Positions 25,303 to 35,343 of a DNA stretch of 64,000 nucleotides are shown here, one piece after another. Both the position numbers and the translations under genes were made by a program. The stretch covers positions 1-64,000 of the forward strand of contig QHYZ01000057.1 of NCBI GenBank assembly GCA_003225295.1, read 5' to 3'. Under the pieces are notes generated by a model that saw nothing but the letters and a program-made list of their open reading frames with translations, searched no databases and was not told the origin of the DNA. Every line of letters begins with the position of its first letter. Positions within the stretch are counted from its first letter, which is position 1. This stretch comes from Acidobacteriota bacterium. GTDB taxonomy: Bacteria; Acidobacteriota; Terriglobia; Acidiferrales; UBA7541.

Positions 25303-27135
25303 TTACTGCGGCGTCGAAGCACCCAGCTGACTCAGTATTTTCTCGGCACTCTTCCGCGAAATAACGCTGCTCAATTTTTCCAACCCCGCCCGCTGAATGT
25401 TTGCCACACTCCCAAATTCCTTCAATAGTTTCTGCGCCGTCTTTACCCCCACACCAGGGATTTCGCTGAGCGCGGTTTCTGTCTGCCGTTTCCCGCGCCG
25501 CTGGCGGTGGAAGGTGACGGCAAACCGGTGCGTTTCGTCGCGGATCTGCTGAATAAGGTGCAGCACCGGCGAGTGTCGCTCCAATACGATCGGCTCATCT
25601 TCCTGGCCCAAGACGTAAAGAATCTCCTCTTTTTTCGCGATGCTCGCGACCGGCTGATTGATGATCTGCAGTGATTCGAGCGCCCGCGCCGCGGCGTGAA
25701 GTTGTCCGATGCCACCATCGACCAGGATCAGCTCGGGAAGTTCTTTCTTCTCTTCCTGCAAACGGCGATAGCGCCGGGCCACGGCTTCACGCATGCTGGC
25801 AAAGTCGTCGTTCTGCCACCGAACATTTCCGTTGGGTGCTTGTTCGCCACGAATGATGAACTTGCGGTAGTCCGATTTCTTCATGCGCCCTTTTTCCCAA
25901 ACGACCATAGACGCGACGGTGTCCGTTCCTTGCATGTGAGAAATGTCGAAGCTCTCGATGCGCCTCGGCTCTTCCGCGAGGTTGAGCGCATTCTGCAGCG
26001 CTTCGCCAATCGCTTTCGACGTCGGCGTCAAAACCCGGAATCGCTGTTCGAACGAATGTTTCGCGTTGCTCTCCACGAGATCCAGGAAAGCCCGCTTGGT
26101 TCCGCGCTGCGGCGTGAAGATCTCCACTTTGTGTCCCGCGCGCTCCGTCAGGGTCACCTCCAGCAGTTCGCGATCTTCAAAATCCGCCGAGACGTGAATG
26201 GCTTTCGGCAGATATTCCGCCTCCAGGTACAGCTGCTTCAGAAGAGAAGGCACGAATTCCTGCGGGTCAAACTCTTCCAGCTCCTCCCAATAGAATTCGC
26301 GCCGATCCACTACGCGTCCGCCGCGCAAGTGAAAAAGATCAGCAGCAACGAGCGGTGGTTCGGCGTGATAGGCAAGAACGTCGGTGTCATCTCCCTGTGC
26401 CGCGGCGATGCGCTGGCGTTCTTCAATGTCTTCCAGTGTCCGCAGCAAGTCGCGGTAAGCGGCCGCCTGTTCGAACAGCTCCTTCTCCGCCGCTGCCGTC
26501 ATCCGCTCTTCGAGACTCTTGATCAAATCGTGTCGGCGCCCTTCAAGAAACAACCGCACATCGCGCGTGGCTTCCGTGTAGCGTTCGTCCGTCGTGAGCC
26601 CGGCTACGCACGGCCCAAGGCACCGCTTGATGTAATACTGCAGGCAAGGCCGCGGATGGTTGCGCGTCAGATCGACCGTGCAGGAAGGAACCAGGAACCG
26701 CTTGTGAACAAAATGCAAAATGCGGCGCGCCAGGCTCGCAGGAAAATACGGTCCGAAATAGAGTGACCCATCTTTCTTGATGCGCCGCGTGAAGTACACC
26801 CGTGGATATTTTTCTGCCGCCGTGAATTTGATATAGGGATAGGTCTTGTCGTCGCGAAGCACGACGTTGAATTTCGGACGATACTGTTTGATAAGATTGT
26901 GTTCGAGCGCCAGCGCTTCGCGCTCATTGCCCACGACAATCGTCTCCAGATCGGCAATCTCGCGGGCCAGCGATCCCGTCTTGGCATCGATCCAGCGCGA
27001 CTCGAGGAAGTAGGAGCGCACGCGGCTGCGCAGGTTGCGCGCCTTGCCAACGTAAAGGATCGTCCCCCCGGCATCCTTGAAGAGATACACGCCCGGGCTT
27101 TCCGGAAGCTGCGCGGCTTTTTCGCGGGGTTCCAT
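25303..27135 (-). CDS. uvrC: Excinuclease ABC subunit C
   Basis: UvrC makes both incisions in nucleotide excision repair. The 610-residue protein has the GIY-YIG nuclease at the N-terminus (PGVYLFKDAGGTILYVGKA), a cysteine region (CLQYYIKRCLGPCVAG), a UVR domain (about 205-240), an RNase H-like nuclease (IESFDISHMQGTDTVASMVV, PELILVDGGIGQLHAA) and C-terminal helix-hairpin-helix motifs (LSEIPGVGVKTAQKLLKEFG). The ATG at 27135 matches family N-termini; an upstream ATG at 27171 adds 12 residues. uvrA is also in the window but not linked. Confidence 0.97.
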   Translation of the reverse strand: MEPREKAAQLPESPGVYLFKDAGGTILYVGKARNLRSRVRSYFLESRWIDAKTGSLAREIADLETIVVGNEREALALEHNLIKQYRPKFNVVLRDDKTYPYIKFTAAEKYPRVYFTRRIKKDGSLYFGPYFPASLARRILHFVHKRFLVPSCTVDLTRNHPRPCLQYYIKRCLGPCVAGLTTDERYTEATRDVRLFLEGRRHDLIKSLEERMTAAAEKELFEQAAAYRDLLRTLEDIEERQRIAAAQGDDTDVLAYHAEPPLVAADLFHLRGGRVVDRREFYWEELEEFDPQEFVPSLLKQLYLEAEYLPKAIHVSADFEDRELLEVTLTERAGHKVEIFTPQRGTKRAFLDLVESNAKHSFEQRFRVLTPTSKAIGEALQNALNLAEEPRRIESFDISHMQGTDTVASMVVWEKGRMKKSDYRKFIIRGEQAPNGNVRWQNDDFASMREAVARRYRRLQEEKKELPELILVDGGIGQLHAAARALESLQIINQPVASIAKKEEILYVLGQEDEPIVLERHSPVLHLIQQIRDETHRFAVTFHRQRRGKRQTETALSEIPGVGVKTAQKLLKEFGSVANIQRAGLEKLSSVISRKSAEKILSQLGASTPQ

Positions 27136-27213
27136 GGAGGCTCGAAACACAAAGCTACAATCACCAGACAACTTCCATCATACTAGACCGAATCGGAGTA
27201 CAGGGAGACCTCC

Positions 27214-27702
27214 GTGAAAGGTCTAAGAGTCACCCGTCCGATTCCTGCTGTCGCGGCACTTTTTCTGCTGCTTGCCGCCGGCCAGGCGCACGCCGAGGAT
27301 CCGCAACAGGAGTCCTCCTCAAAACCTGCCGACGCACCCACGGCCACGCCGCCAAAGTCCACCGCCAAGCAGACGAAAGACACCGCCACGCGAAGCGCAC
27401 CCGACCAGCCCGCCTGGGACCCGCTACGCGCGGAGAAAGATCTGGAAGTCGGTCAGTACTACATGAAGAAGGGCGATTGGGATGCGGCCATCGATCGCTT
27501 TCAGGACGCCACGGTAGCGAAACCCGGCTATGCCATTCCTTTTCGATACCTTGCCGAAGCCCAGGAGAAGAAAGGCCTGAGGAAACAAGCCATCAAGTCC
27601 TACCAGCGCTATCTTGATCTATATCCGCACGCCGAAGACGGCGACAAAGTTCGGAAAAAGATCGAAAAACTCTACAAGAACGTCGAAAAGGAGAAAAAGT
27701 AG
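27214..27702 (+). CDS. Exported TPR protein
   Basis: A 162-residue protein with a signal peptide (cleaved near AHAED at about 27-28), a Lys/Thr/Pro-rich linker and two TPR-like units (KDLEVGQYYMKKGDWDAAID, then PFRYLAEAQEKKGLRKQAIK with SYQRYLDLYP). It ends in a very lysine-rich tail. The layout resembles small BamD/YbgF-type periplasmic scaffolds, but the match is general. The start ATG/GTG position is supported by the signal peptide. It is divergent from uvrC with about 78 bases between. Confidence 0.83.
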   Translation: MKGLRVTRPIPAVAALFLLLAAGQAHAEDPQQESSSKPADAPTATPPKSTAKQTKDTATRSAPDQPAWDPLRAEKDLEVGQYYMKKGDWDAAIDRFQDATVAKPGYAIPFRYLAEAQEKKGLRKQAIKSYQRYLDLYPHAEDGDKVRKKIEKLYKNVEKEKK

Positions 27703-27756
27703 CTCCGCCGCAACATCCTTCGGCTCCCCTTGGAACGTCCGTTGCGCTCCCCAAAA

Positions 27757-28476
27757 TCAGCGGGCCAGACGGTCCAGGATGCGACGCGCGCGCTCGAATT
27801 CCGGAAAACGCTTCTCTTCTTCTCGAAATTCCAGCGAATGAGAAACCATGCTGCAGCCCGACCGGCGAGTCGGGTGCTTGACGTGTAGCATCTCATGAAA
27901 TAAAACGTATTCCACTGCGCAGGCCGGAACGCCCGCGCGATCCATGCGGCGATTCAGCAGAATTTGATTCGGTCCGGGATCGTAACAGCCGAATTGCCGC
28001 CGCCAGCTCCGTGTGCTCCATCCGATGTGCGAACGTTGCAACTTCCCCTCAAAGTATTTCCCATTGAGCTCATGGAAAAGCCTGTCCAGATCGAAATGCT
28101 CCCCGCGCGGGCTCGTGGGCGCCAGGCGAACACGCCGGCGGCGCATCCGGTTCATGCGCCTCCGTGTGCGACCGCAGCGCGCGTACTCCCGATAGGCTTC
28201 CGTGATAGCCGCCGAGGCTTTGCGGCGGTACACGCGCGCAAGCAGCAGCGCGGCCGCGCCTTCCAGCACGGCAAGCGGCGCTCGTCGCAAGAGGTCGGAG
28301 AAACGAACGTATACGACTTCCTCCCGACGTCGAATCGTCAGCACCAAACTGGAATAGGGATAAAACTCCACTCGGAAGCGCGGCGGCCGACCGTCACAAC
28401 CCAGCCGCGTGAACATCCGCTGAAAAAGAGGCCCGCCTCCCGGAACCAGACCGCTTTTATTTTTCTTCGATCTCAT
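27757..28476 (-). CDS. SprT/YgjP-like zinc metalloprotease-like protein
   Basis: A 239-residue protein with a clear HExxH zinc motif at 194-198 (VLFHEMLHVKHP) and a candidate third ligand at His201 or His213. NQILLNRRMDRAGVP precedes it, the strand typical of YgjP/SprT-like proteins. The N-terminal half is basic and contains a run of arginines (TRRRMNRMRRRRVRLAP). It could be a DNA-protein crosslink protease or an unrelated peptidase; the substrate is unknown. It converges with the TPR gene, 54 bases away. Confidence 0.82.
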   Translation of the reverse strand: MRSKKNKSGLVPGGGPLFQRMFTRLGCDGRPPRFRVEFYPYSSLVLTIRRREEVVYVRFSDLLRRAPLAVLEGAAALLLARVYRRKASAAITEAYREYARCGRTRRRMNRMRRRRVRLAPTSPRGEHFDLDRLFHELNGKYFEGKLQRSHIGWSTRSWRRQFGCYDPGPNQILLNRRMDRAGVPACAVEYVLFHEMLHVKHPTRRSGCSMVSHSLEFREEEKRFPEFERARRILDRLAR

Positions 28477-28639
28477 ATGCTCAACGGATTCCCGGATTGC
28501 TCGTGAATGTTATGCTTTCGCCAGCTTCTTTCGTCCACTTCTGTAATCCCGCGGACAACCAGCAGCCTAGCAGCGCGCAAAGGCAAAAAAAGCAATCTAT
28601 TCTCTGACTGAGAACTTAAAAACCGGCGGCTGACGCGCA

Positions 28640-29164
28640 TCAGTTCTTCCGCCGGACGGGCGGCGGCGCAACTTTCTTCTTCGCCTTTTCCGCGTCATTC
28701 ATCGCGTCGCGAGTGCCCTCGATCGCGTCGTCCAGATTGTCTTTATAAAGCTCGCGCTCGGGACCTTCAGTGGGGAGTTTCCCGAGCACGGCCAGAAATT
28801 CCTTGGTGCGCGAAGTCATCAGGTCGATTCCCTGCCGGATATTTTCCTGTTTCTCGAGCCCCAGTTGGATAAGGTCCGCAGCGTCGTCCACGCACCCGAC
28901 GTAAGCGTTTAAAAGCGAATTGAGCATGTCGCCGTGGCGATTCGAGGAGGGATGCTCCAATTCGTATTGGAATTTCTTCAAGCGATCCTCGGCAAACATC
29001 AGAAACAGTTTTATACGTTCGTTGACCGTCTGCGCATCGCGAATTTTGTCCGCTTCGAGCGCCGAGAGATAGTCCTTCTGTTGCGGTGCTCCGGCGCGAA
29101 CAAACGGGGGCGCGACCCGCAGGCCGAAAACCAGGAGGAGAAAAAGAGGCCATTTGAAGTTCAT
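28640..29164 (-). CDS. Exported protein of unknown function
   Basis: A 174-residue protein with a signal peptide (about 1-24, ends PPFVRAG), then an all-helical, charged region with KDYLSALEADKIRDAQTVNE and a lysine-rich C-terminus (KAKKKVAPPPVRRKN). I do not recognise the family. It overlaps the preceding gene by 4 bases (29161-29164) and is the last member of a uvrA-TPR-unknown-unknown run, so it is probably a periplasmic partner of the gene before it. Confidence 0.78.
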   Translation of the reverse strand: MNFKWPLFLLLVFGLRVAPPFVRAGAPQQKDYLSALEADKIRDAQTVNERIKLFLMFAEDRLKKFQYELEHPSSNRHGDMLNSLLNAYVGCVDDAADLIQLGLEKQENIRQGIDLMTSRTKEFLAVLGKLPTEGPERELYKDNLDDAIEGTRDAMNDAEKAKKKVAPPPVRRKN

Positions 29165-29673
29165 GGTTGTTTCTCCGCGGGAGGCGCAGCCCCGTGCTGT
29201 TCCACGGGCCGGTGGGGAAAAAGCAGTTTCAGAAGCTCTTCATCCGCGCTAATCAGATCCCGGCGGACAATCTGGAGCGGTGGCTTGTAGCCTTCCGGGG
29301 ACACCAGCAGTGTTTCGTCGACTTCGCGGATGCCCTTTCGCACGTGCATCTCCAGTTGACGGTATCCGTTGGATTGTCTTTCGGCGTCCGGGTGTTGTTT
29401 CTTCAAGGCCTCCACCGCCGCGCGAACATTGTCCCGGTATTTTTCGAGCGTCAAACCCACGGAGTTATATTCGCCGGCTTTTCCGGCACGGCGCGCTTCC
29501 TCCAGTTGTGCGTCCCCCAATTTTTCAATTAATTTGGCTTTATGAACGCCGTTCGTTTCACGATCGAAGCGCGCCTGAAGGTCGGCCAGGCTCTCGGTGA
29601 CGCCGGCAGGCAGGAACAAGAGTAAAACTAGCAGGCCGCACACTGCTCCCGGGGACGTCCCGCCGGCACTCAT
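29161..29673 (-). CDS. Exported protein of unknown function
   Basis: A 170-residue protein with a signal peptide (about 1-30, hydrophobic VCGLLVLLLFLPAGV, then TESLADLQARFDRETNG). The mature part is helical, with LIEKLGDAQLEEARRAGKAG and EMHVRKGIREVDETLL. No recognised domain. The ATG at 29673 lies 4 bases after the TPR gene's stop and has AAGG upstream; a longer frame to 29796 would overlap that gene extensively. Both this gene and the next encode similarly sized helical exported proteins. Confidence 0.76.
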   Translation of the reverse strand: MSAGGTSPGAVCGLLVLLLFLPAGVTESLADLQARFDRETNGVHKAKLIEKLGDAQLEEARRAGKAGEYNSVGLTLEKYRDNVRAAVEALKKQHPDAERQSNGYRQLEMHVRKGIREVDETLLVSPEGYKPPLQIVRRDLISADEELLKLLFPHRPVEQHGAAPPAEKQP

Positions 29674-29677
29674 GGGC

Positions 29678-31069
29678 TTACCTTTTCCGTTCCAGCATGC
29701 GTTCGAGCACCTTGCTCCGCTCCTTGGCTTGCCAGATTTGATCGGGATTCTTGTCCTGATCGAGCTCGAGAAACTTCTGGTAAGCCTCCAAAGCAATCTT
29801 CGGCTGGTTCAGCTTATCGTAGCAAATCGCGCGGACAAACCAGACTCCTGCGCCCGGTTGTTCCATTTTAGCTATCTCGTCAAGCGTCACCAGCGCCGCC
29901 GGATAATTTCCTCCCAGAAAAAACGTGGAGCTGAGGTCTTTCCAATAATCCAGATTCTTGCCATCCACACGCAGCGCCATACGCAGCTCTTTCTCGGCAG
30001 CAGCAAAGTCACGTTTCTGGAGAAATATGCGCCCCAGACCACCGTGCAGTTGGGCGTCATGGGGGGCCAGCGCGAGAGCTTGCTGAAGGGTGGCCACCGA
30101 ATCATCCCACTTCTTCCCGGCAATCTGGATGTCGGCACGGAGCTTGAGCGATCCGAGCGTGGGCTGCTTTCCGTCGTCCAAGCGATTTAGTTCCGCGAGG
30201 GCCGCGTCGTTCTGTTTCTGTTCGACGAGAAGATGGATGAGCCGAGCCCGCGCTTCGGAATCATCGGGCTGGAGTTCGAGATACTCATGGTAGGCGCCGG
30301 CGGCCTCGGGCTTTTTCTGGGCGTCCAGGCTTTCCGCAAGACCCTTGCGCCCCCCAGCCGCATTCGGCTGAACTTCCAGCGCGCGCCGGAATCGGGCTTC
30401 GGCTTGTTCAGCCTGGCCCTTCTGCAGGGCCGCCCAACCCAGGTAATCGATGGCGGTGATGTCGTTGGGATCCAGATGCAGCAGCGCTTCGAAGGATTCC
30501 CCAGCGCCAGCCCGATCTCCCGAGCGGTCCAGCGCGACCCCCAGAAGGTATCGGGGCCGGCTTTGTGACGGAAGCAGTTCCACCGCTTTGCGCAACGGCG
30601 CTACCGCGGCCGCGTCTTCCTGCTGGTCGAGAAGCACCATGCCGAGATTGAGATAAGCCTCGGACATCTTTGGATCGATAGCGATGGTGCGTGTGTATTC
30701 GGCGCGAGCCTCATCCGTCCTCTTCAATGCGGTGTAGACATAGGCGAGTTGAAAGTGCGCGTAGGCAAATTCAGGTTGTTCGGCGATAACTTTCTGCAGG
30801 GGAGCGAGGGCATCGGCAAAATTGTTTTTGTCGATTTCGCGCTGAGCTTCCTCCAGCAAGTCGTTCAGAGGGTTCGCGACCTTTTGAGACTTGGATATTG
30901 TGTCGGCCTTGGGCTTAGGCGTGGAAGAAGACTGGGCCCGGGCACTGGCCTGGTTTTCTTGCCGGGACGCAGCTTTATCCTGAGCGCCCGCCCAGGAGTG
31001 CGCCCCGGCAATACAAAAGCCGTACAACAGCGTCCGTATCGCAATCGAACGGAGATGAGCAAGCTTCAT
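29678..31069 (-). CDS. Exported TPR-repeat protein
   Basis: A 463-residue protein with a signal peptide (about 1-29, ends SWAGAQ), a low-complexity Ser/Lys region and at least ten TPR units from about residue 65 to 450, for example YAHFQLAYVYTALKRTDEA, AYLNLGMVLLDQQEDAAA and DYLGWAALQKGQAEQAEARF. TPR arrays bind other proteins, and an extracytoplasmic scaffold is likely. It begins 2 bases after the uvrA stop. Nothing links it to DNA repair beyond shared transcription. Confidence 0.88.
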   Translation of the reverse strand: MKLAHLRSIAIRTLLYGFCIAGAHSWAGAQDKAASRQENQASARAQSSSTPKPKADTISKSQKVANPLNDLLEEAQREIDKNNFADALAPLQKVIAEQPEFAYAHFQLAYVYTALKRTDEARAEYTRTIAIDPKMSEAYLNLGMVLLDQQEDAAAVAPLRKAVELLPSQSRPRYLLGVALDRSGDRAGAGESFEALLHLDPNDITAIDYLGWAALQKGQAEQAEARFRRALEVQPNAAGGRKGLAESLDAQKKPEAAGAYHEYLELQPDDSEARARLIHLLVEQKQNDAALAELNRLDDGKQPTLGSLKLRADIQIAGKKWDDSVATLQQALALAPHDAQLHGGLGRIFLQKRDFAAAEKELRMALRVDGKNLDYWKDLSSTFFLGGNYPAALVTLDEIAKMEQPGAGVWFVRAICYDKLNQPKIALEAYQKFLELDQDKNPDQIWQAKERSKVLERMLERKR

Positions 31070-31071
31070 GG

Positions 31072-34000
31072 TTAGGCCGGCGGAATCTTAGCGCCGTCGG
31101 AAATTGGGGCCGCCGGGCCTGCTGATTTGGATGCCTCGTTCGCGGGACGCTTTGCCTGGCCGTTTCCGTTCAGGACACGCGCGAGAAAGTGGCCCGTGTG
31201 CGATTGCGTATTGCGGGCCACCTGCTCGGGAGTTCCCGTCGCGATGATCTTGCCGCCCTGGTCGCCCCCCTCAGGGCCCATATCGATTAGCCAGTCCGCC
31301 GACTTGATGACCTCAAGGTTATGTTCGATAACCAGCAGCGAAGCACCGCCTTCCAGCAGTTTGCGGAATGCGCTGAGCAGCTTGGCAATGTCATCGAAAT
31401 GCAATCCCGTCGTCGGTTCGTCGAGAATGTAGAGGATGCCCTCATTGTCGGTGCGGCTCAGGTGCGCCGCGAGCTTCAGGCGCTGCGCTTCTCCGCCAGA
31501 AAGCGTGGTCGCCGATTGTCCGAGACGCAAGTAGCCCAGGCCAATCTCATTCAGAACTCTGAGTTTGGAAACGATCTTGGGAACATTGACGAAAAAAGCC
31601 AGGGCTTCGCGGACCGTGAACTGCAATACCTCGTGGATATTCTTCCCGTGATACCGCACTTCCAGAACGCCGCTCTTGAAGCGCGTGCCCCGGCACTCCT
31701 CGCAGACCAGCTCGACGTCCGCCAGAAACTGCATCTCCACGGTAACCGTGCCGTCCCCCTGGCAGGTTTCGCAGCGGCCTCCCGGCACGTTGAAGGAAAA
31801 GTGACCTGCGGCATAGCCGCGGCGCTTCGAATCGGGGGTATCAGCAAATACTTCCCGGATCGCGTCGAACGCTTTCAGATAGGTGGCCGGATTCGAACGC
31901 GGTGTGCGGCCGATCGGCGATTGATCCACGATTACCACTTCCTGGACATGCGCATCCCCTTCCAGCCGCTCGCAGAATTCTTTGACGCTGCCTCCAACGC
32001 GTTTCGTGGTGAGCGCCTTGTACAGCACGTCATGAACCAGCGTGGACTTGCCGGAACCGCTCACCCCAGTGACCACCGTGAGCGTGCCCAGCGGTATCAT
32101 CAAATCCAGATCCTGCAGGTTGTGCAAACTCGCGCCGTAAAGCCGGAGGAATCTGCCCGTGGGTTTGTGGCGCAAATTGGGCACGGGAATCCGCAGCTCC
32201 CCGCTCAGATACCGGCCGGTCAGGGATTTATGCTCCTCGAGCATGGCCGCATAAGAGCCGGCAAAGAGCAGCTTGCCGCCGAGTTCGCCAGCGCCAGGAC
32301 CGAGATCGATGACGTAATCCGCGGCCTGGATGGTGTCGGGATCGTGCTCCACGACGAGAACCGTGTTTCCCAGATCGCGAAGCGACTTGAGAATATCGAT
32401 GAGCCTCTGCGTGTCGCGCGGGTGCAGGCCAATCGAAGGCTCGTCAAGCACGTAAAGTGCGCCAACGAGATGCGAACCGAGCGATGTGGCGAGCTGGATC
32501 CGCTGTGACTCCCCGCCGGAAAGCGTGGAAGTGAGCCGGTCGAGTGTGAGGTAGTCGAGACCGACTTCATCCAGAAACTGTAAGCGCGTTCGAATCTCTT
32601 CGAGGATCCGGTCGGCGATGCTCATGTGCCCTTCGGAGAGTTGCAGGGTGGAAAAGAAAGCGCGCGCTTCCTTCACGGTAAGCTTCGAAACCTCGGTGAT
32701 GGGTTTTCCCGCTACCCGGACGGCACGGGCCTCGGCGCGCAAACGAGTCCCGCCACATTCCGGGCAGGTGGCATAGCCACGGAAGCGGCTGAGGAACACG
32801 CGCACGTGCAGCTTGTATTTCTTCCGCTCCAGCCAGTTGAAAAAGCCTTTGACCCCCTCGTAGTCGTTCTCCGCATCGCCGTCGAGAATCAAGCGGCGCT
32901 GTTCTGCGGTGAGTTGTCGCCACGGCACGTTGGTCGGAATTCCGCGTCCGCGGGCCCACTTTTTTGCGCCCTGCAAGAGCACGCGATAGCGCGGCTTGGC
33001 CCACGGTTCGATGGCCCCGTCGTCAAGCGACTTACTAGGATCGGGCACTACCAGATTCAAGTCGAAGTCGATGGTGTTGCCGAACCCCTGACAGCGCGAA
33101 CACGCCCCATACGGATTGTTAAAGGAGAAAAGTCGGGGCTCGGGTTCCTGGTATAGAATTCCGTCGTTCTTGCATTCGAATCGTTCGTTGAACGTGAGGC
33201 GCTCGGCGGAATTCCCCGCGCCGTCGGCAATAAACTCGAGAATGGCTTCGCCCTGCCCTTCGCGGTAACAAACTTCGATGGAGTCGACGAGGCGCGCGCG
33301 CGACTCCGGACTGACCGCCAGACGGTCGACAAGGACGTAGACGGGTTTCGAAAACTCGACATCCAGAAGCGATTCCGGCGACGAAAATTCGTGGATTCGT
33401 CCCGCCTGGTAAAGTCGGTTGAAACCTCGCTTCTGCAGATCAACTAGCCCCTGCCGAACTTGTTCTTGTGAGGGTCCGGCGTCCGGTTTCTTGGCTCCGC
33501 GTTTCGAAACGGCTGTTGCGCCGGACGTAGCGATTCGAAACTGGTGCAAAACGTAAAACCGCCGCCCCGCCGCCAGCGACAGAATGCGCGTAGCGATTTC
33601 GTCCGGACTGTCCCGCCGAACTTCGGCCCCGCATTTGATGCACAAAGTTTGCCCGCATCGCGCAAAAAGCAATCGCAGATAATCGTAAATTTCCGTCGCC
33701 GTCGCCACGTTCGAACGCGGGTTCCGCGTTGAATTTTTCTGCCGAATGGCCACCGCCGGGGCGATCCCGGAAATTTCCTCCACGTCCGGTTTTTCCATGC
33801 GCTCGAGAAATTGGCGGGCATAGGCGGACAGCGATTCCACGTAGCGGCGCTGGCCCTCCGCGTAGATGGTGTCAAAGGCCAGCGACGATTTTCCGGAGCC
33901 ACTGACGCCAGTGACGACGGTAATGGCGTTATGCGGAATTTCAACGCTGATATTTTTTAAATTGTGGACGCGGGCGCCGCGGACGCGGATGGACTCCTGT

Positions 34001-34080
34001 TCCGGCCGGATATCCGTGGTTGCGTGGGTAATCTCTTTCGTCGCCAAAGGGAAAGCCCAGACAACGCGTTTCGAGCGCAT
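31072..34080 (-). CDS. uvrA: Excinuclease ABC subunit A
   Basis: UvrA is the damage-recognition ATPase of nucleotide excision repair. The 1002-residue protein has two ABC modules: Walker A at about 60 ([15 protein letters not shown]) and at about 665 ([15 protein letters not shown]), signature sequences [12 protein letters not shown] and [12 protein letters not shown], and zinc-binding CxxC pairs ([19 protein letters not shown] with CEECRGTRF). It is longer than most UvrA proteins because of an insert with [11 protein letters not shown] near 200 and a disordered C-terminal tail. Three unrelated exported-protein genes follow on the same transcript. Confidence 0.97.
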   Translation of the reverse strand: MRSKRVVWAFPLATKEITHATTDIRPEQESIRVRGARVHNLKNISVEIPHNAITVVTGVSGSGKSSLAFDTIYAEGQRRYVESLSAYARQFLERMEKPDVEEISGIAPAVAIRQKNSTRNPRSNVATATEIYDYLRLLFARCGQTLCIKCGAEVRRDSPDEIATRILSLAAGRRFYVLHQFRIATSGATAVSKRGAKKPDAGPSQEQVRQGLVDLQKRGFNRLYQAGRIHEFSSPESLLDVEFSKPVYVLVDRLAVSPESRARLVDSIEVCYREGQGEAILEFIADGAGNSAERLTFNERFECKNDGILYQEPEPRLFSFNNPYGACSRCQGFGNTIDFDLNLVVPDPSKSLDDGAIEPWAKPRYRVLLQGAKKWARGRGIPTNVPWRQLTAEQRRLILDGDAENDYEGVKGFFNWLERKKYKLHVRVFLSRFRGYATCPECGGTRLRAEARAVRVAGKPITEVSKLTVKEARAFFSTLQLSEGHMSIADRILEEIRTRLQFLDEVGLDYLTLDRLTSTLSGGESQRIQLATSLGSHLVGALYVLDEPSIGLHPRDTQRLIDILKSLRDLGNTVLVVEHDPDTIQAADYVIDLGPGAGELGGKLLFAGSYAAMLEEHKSLTGRYLSGELRIPVPNLRHKPTGRFLRLYGASLHNLQDLDLMIPLGTLTVVTGVSGSGKSTLVHDVLYKALTTKRVGGSVKEFCERLEGDAHVQEVVIVDQSPIGRTPRSNPATYLKAFDAIREVFADTPDSKRRGYAAGHFSFNVPGGRCETCQGDGTVTVEMQFLADVELVCEECRGTRFKSGVLEVRYHGKNIHEVLQFTVREALAFFVNVPKIVSKLRVLNEIGLGYLRLGQSATTLSGGEAQRLKLAAHLSRTDNEGILYILDEPTTGLHFDDIAKLLSAFRKLLEGGASLLVIEHNLEVIKSADWLIDMGPEGGDQGGKIIATGTPEQVARNTQSHTGHFLARVLNGNGQAKRPANEASKSAGPAAPISDGAKIPPA

Positions 34081-34147
34081 TGCCTAAACTTTAAATTATA
34101 CGACCGCTGTCAAAGCGGGGCAAACGCCGATTCTCGCGGACCTCAAT

Positions 34148-35092
34148 TCACGGTTCCTGCGTGAGGGTGATTTGACCGATGCCGCCTTCCACTTTCAAGT
34201 GGATGGTCGCAGTGGATTTTCCATAAGCAGCGTTGGTGTAGGAGTCCCCATCGTGTTTCAGGCCACGTACGTCGATCGAGCCGATGCCCCCGGATGCGTA
34301 TGCCATGACCCCGACGTTTTTCGGGAGGCGGATGTTGGCCTGCCCCACACCCCCTTCAATGTTGGCAGTCAAATCGGTCTTGCGGTCGCCCGTAAAGTCC
34401 ACATCCATTTGGCCCGCTCCGAGATTCAGATCCAGCCGTGTAAGAGGAATATCTCGAAAATGGAGATTTCCCTGTCCCGCGCCCATATCCACTTTCAACT
34501 CCAGCGGGAGTTCCTTGCTGAAATGTAGATTCCAATCGTTTTGCGAGCGGCCGAAGTGCAGGGAGTGGGACTGTTGAGAAATGTCGAGTTGGCCAACGCC
34601 ACCGGCCACGCTGTAGTCGACCCGGGGGGCGTCGAATGAATAACTATAGGTGAAGTCCGCTTCCAGCATGTGACTCGAGCCGCCGTTGATAATGAGCTGT
34701 CCGGCGCCCATTTCCAGCCTGGCGTGCGCCGACTTGGCTCCCTGCAGATCCACAGTTTGGGTGTTGTGCTGTGACCTCGAATCGAAGCCATGGCTACGGG
34801 AATAGCCGCGTCCGTGCCAGAGCAGCACGACCAGCACGACGACAAAGGCGATCGTACCAATGGCGGCGCCGACGGAGACTCCGGGAGGCGCGTCGGGATT
34901 GCGCCCTCTTTGCAGGTTGTCCCATATCTTTCCGACGCCGATAAAAATGAGAATGAGTGGCCAGTAGGTCCAGAGAATAGGCACGGGATCGAAACCCGGA
35001 CGCCAATTGCGGAACAGAAAGAGAGCACCGATGGTAATGAGGATAATCGGGAAGACGAGGGAGACTCTCTTGGGATTGCCACCCTGGGCCAT
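34148..35092 (-). CDS. LiaF-like membrane protein with toast-rack domain
   Basis: A 314-residue protein. Two membrane helices (about 9-27 and 40-55) with PLILIFIGVGKIWDN match the LiaI/LiaF-type N-terminal region, followed by another helix (about 75-92). The rest is a repetitive beta-structure with recurring GAGQ/GVGQ turns (MGAGQLIINGG, GGVGQLDIS, LGAGQMDVDF, GGIGSIDVRG), as in DUF4097/toast-rack proteins. LiaF-like proteins sense envelope stress with a two-component system in Firmicutes; no such system is adjacent, so function is open. Confidence 0.86.
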   Translation of the reverse strand: MAQGGNPKRVSLVFPIILITIGALFLFRNWRPGFDPVPILWTYWPLILIFIGVGKIWDNLQRGRNPDAPPGVSVGAAIGTIAFVVVLVVLLWHGRGYSRSHGFDSRSQHNTQTVDLQGAKSAHARLEMGAGQLIINGGSSHMLEADFTYSYSFDAPRVDYSVAGGVGQLDISQQSHSLHFGRSQNDWNLHFSKELPLELKVDMGAGQGNLHFRDIPLTRLDLNLGAGQMDVDFTGDRKTDLTANIEGGVGQANIRLPKNVGVMAYASGGIGSIDVRGLKHDGDSYTNAAYGKSTATIHLKVEGGIGQITLTQEP

Positions 35093-35343
35093 GGCGCACC
35101 TCCGCTATGTGGTACTACGCACGCGAAAGGAAAATAGTTCAGCGAGCGGTTGGATACACTGTACGACAAGCAAAGCCAGAACTGTGAGCGCCGGCTGGAC
35201 GGGAGTACGAAAAACCGATCTCCTTCGCCCGCGCTGATGACAAATTTCCCCCGGCCACTACAGGAAACCGGAATCGCTGCGTGGCAATGGCGAACAGCGG
35301 GGTGTGGTAAAGTTCGGCTGAAAGCAGCTTGAGGGGCCGGGAT

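Noticed and set aside
31321-32508. Plus-strand frame of 395 codons opposite uvrA
   Set aside because: Lies fully within uvrA, whose conserved motifs fix the coding strand.
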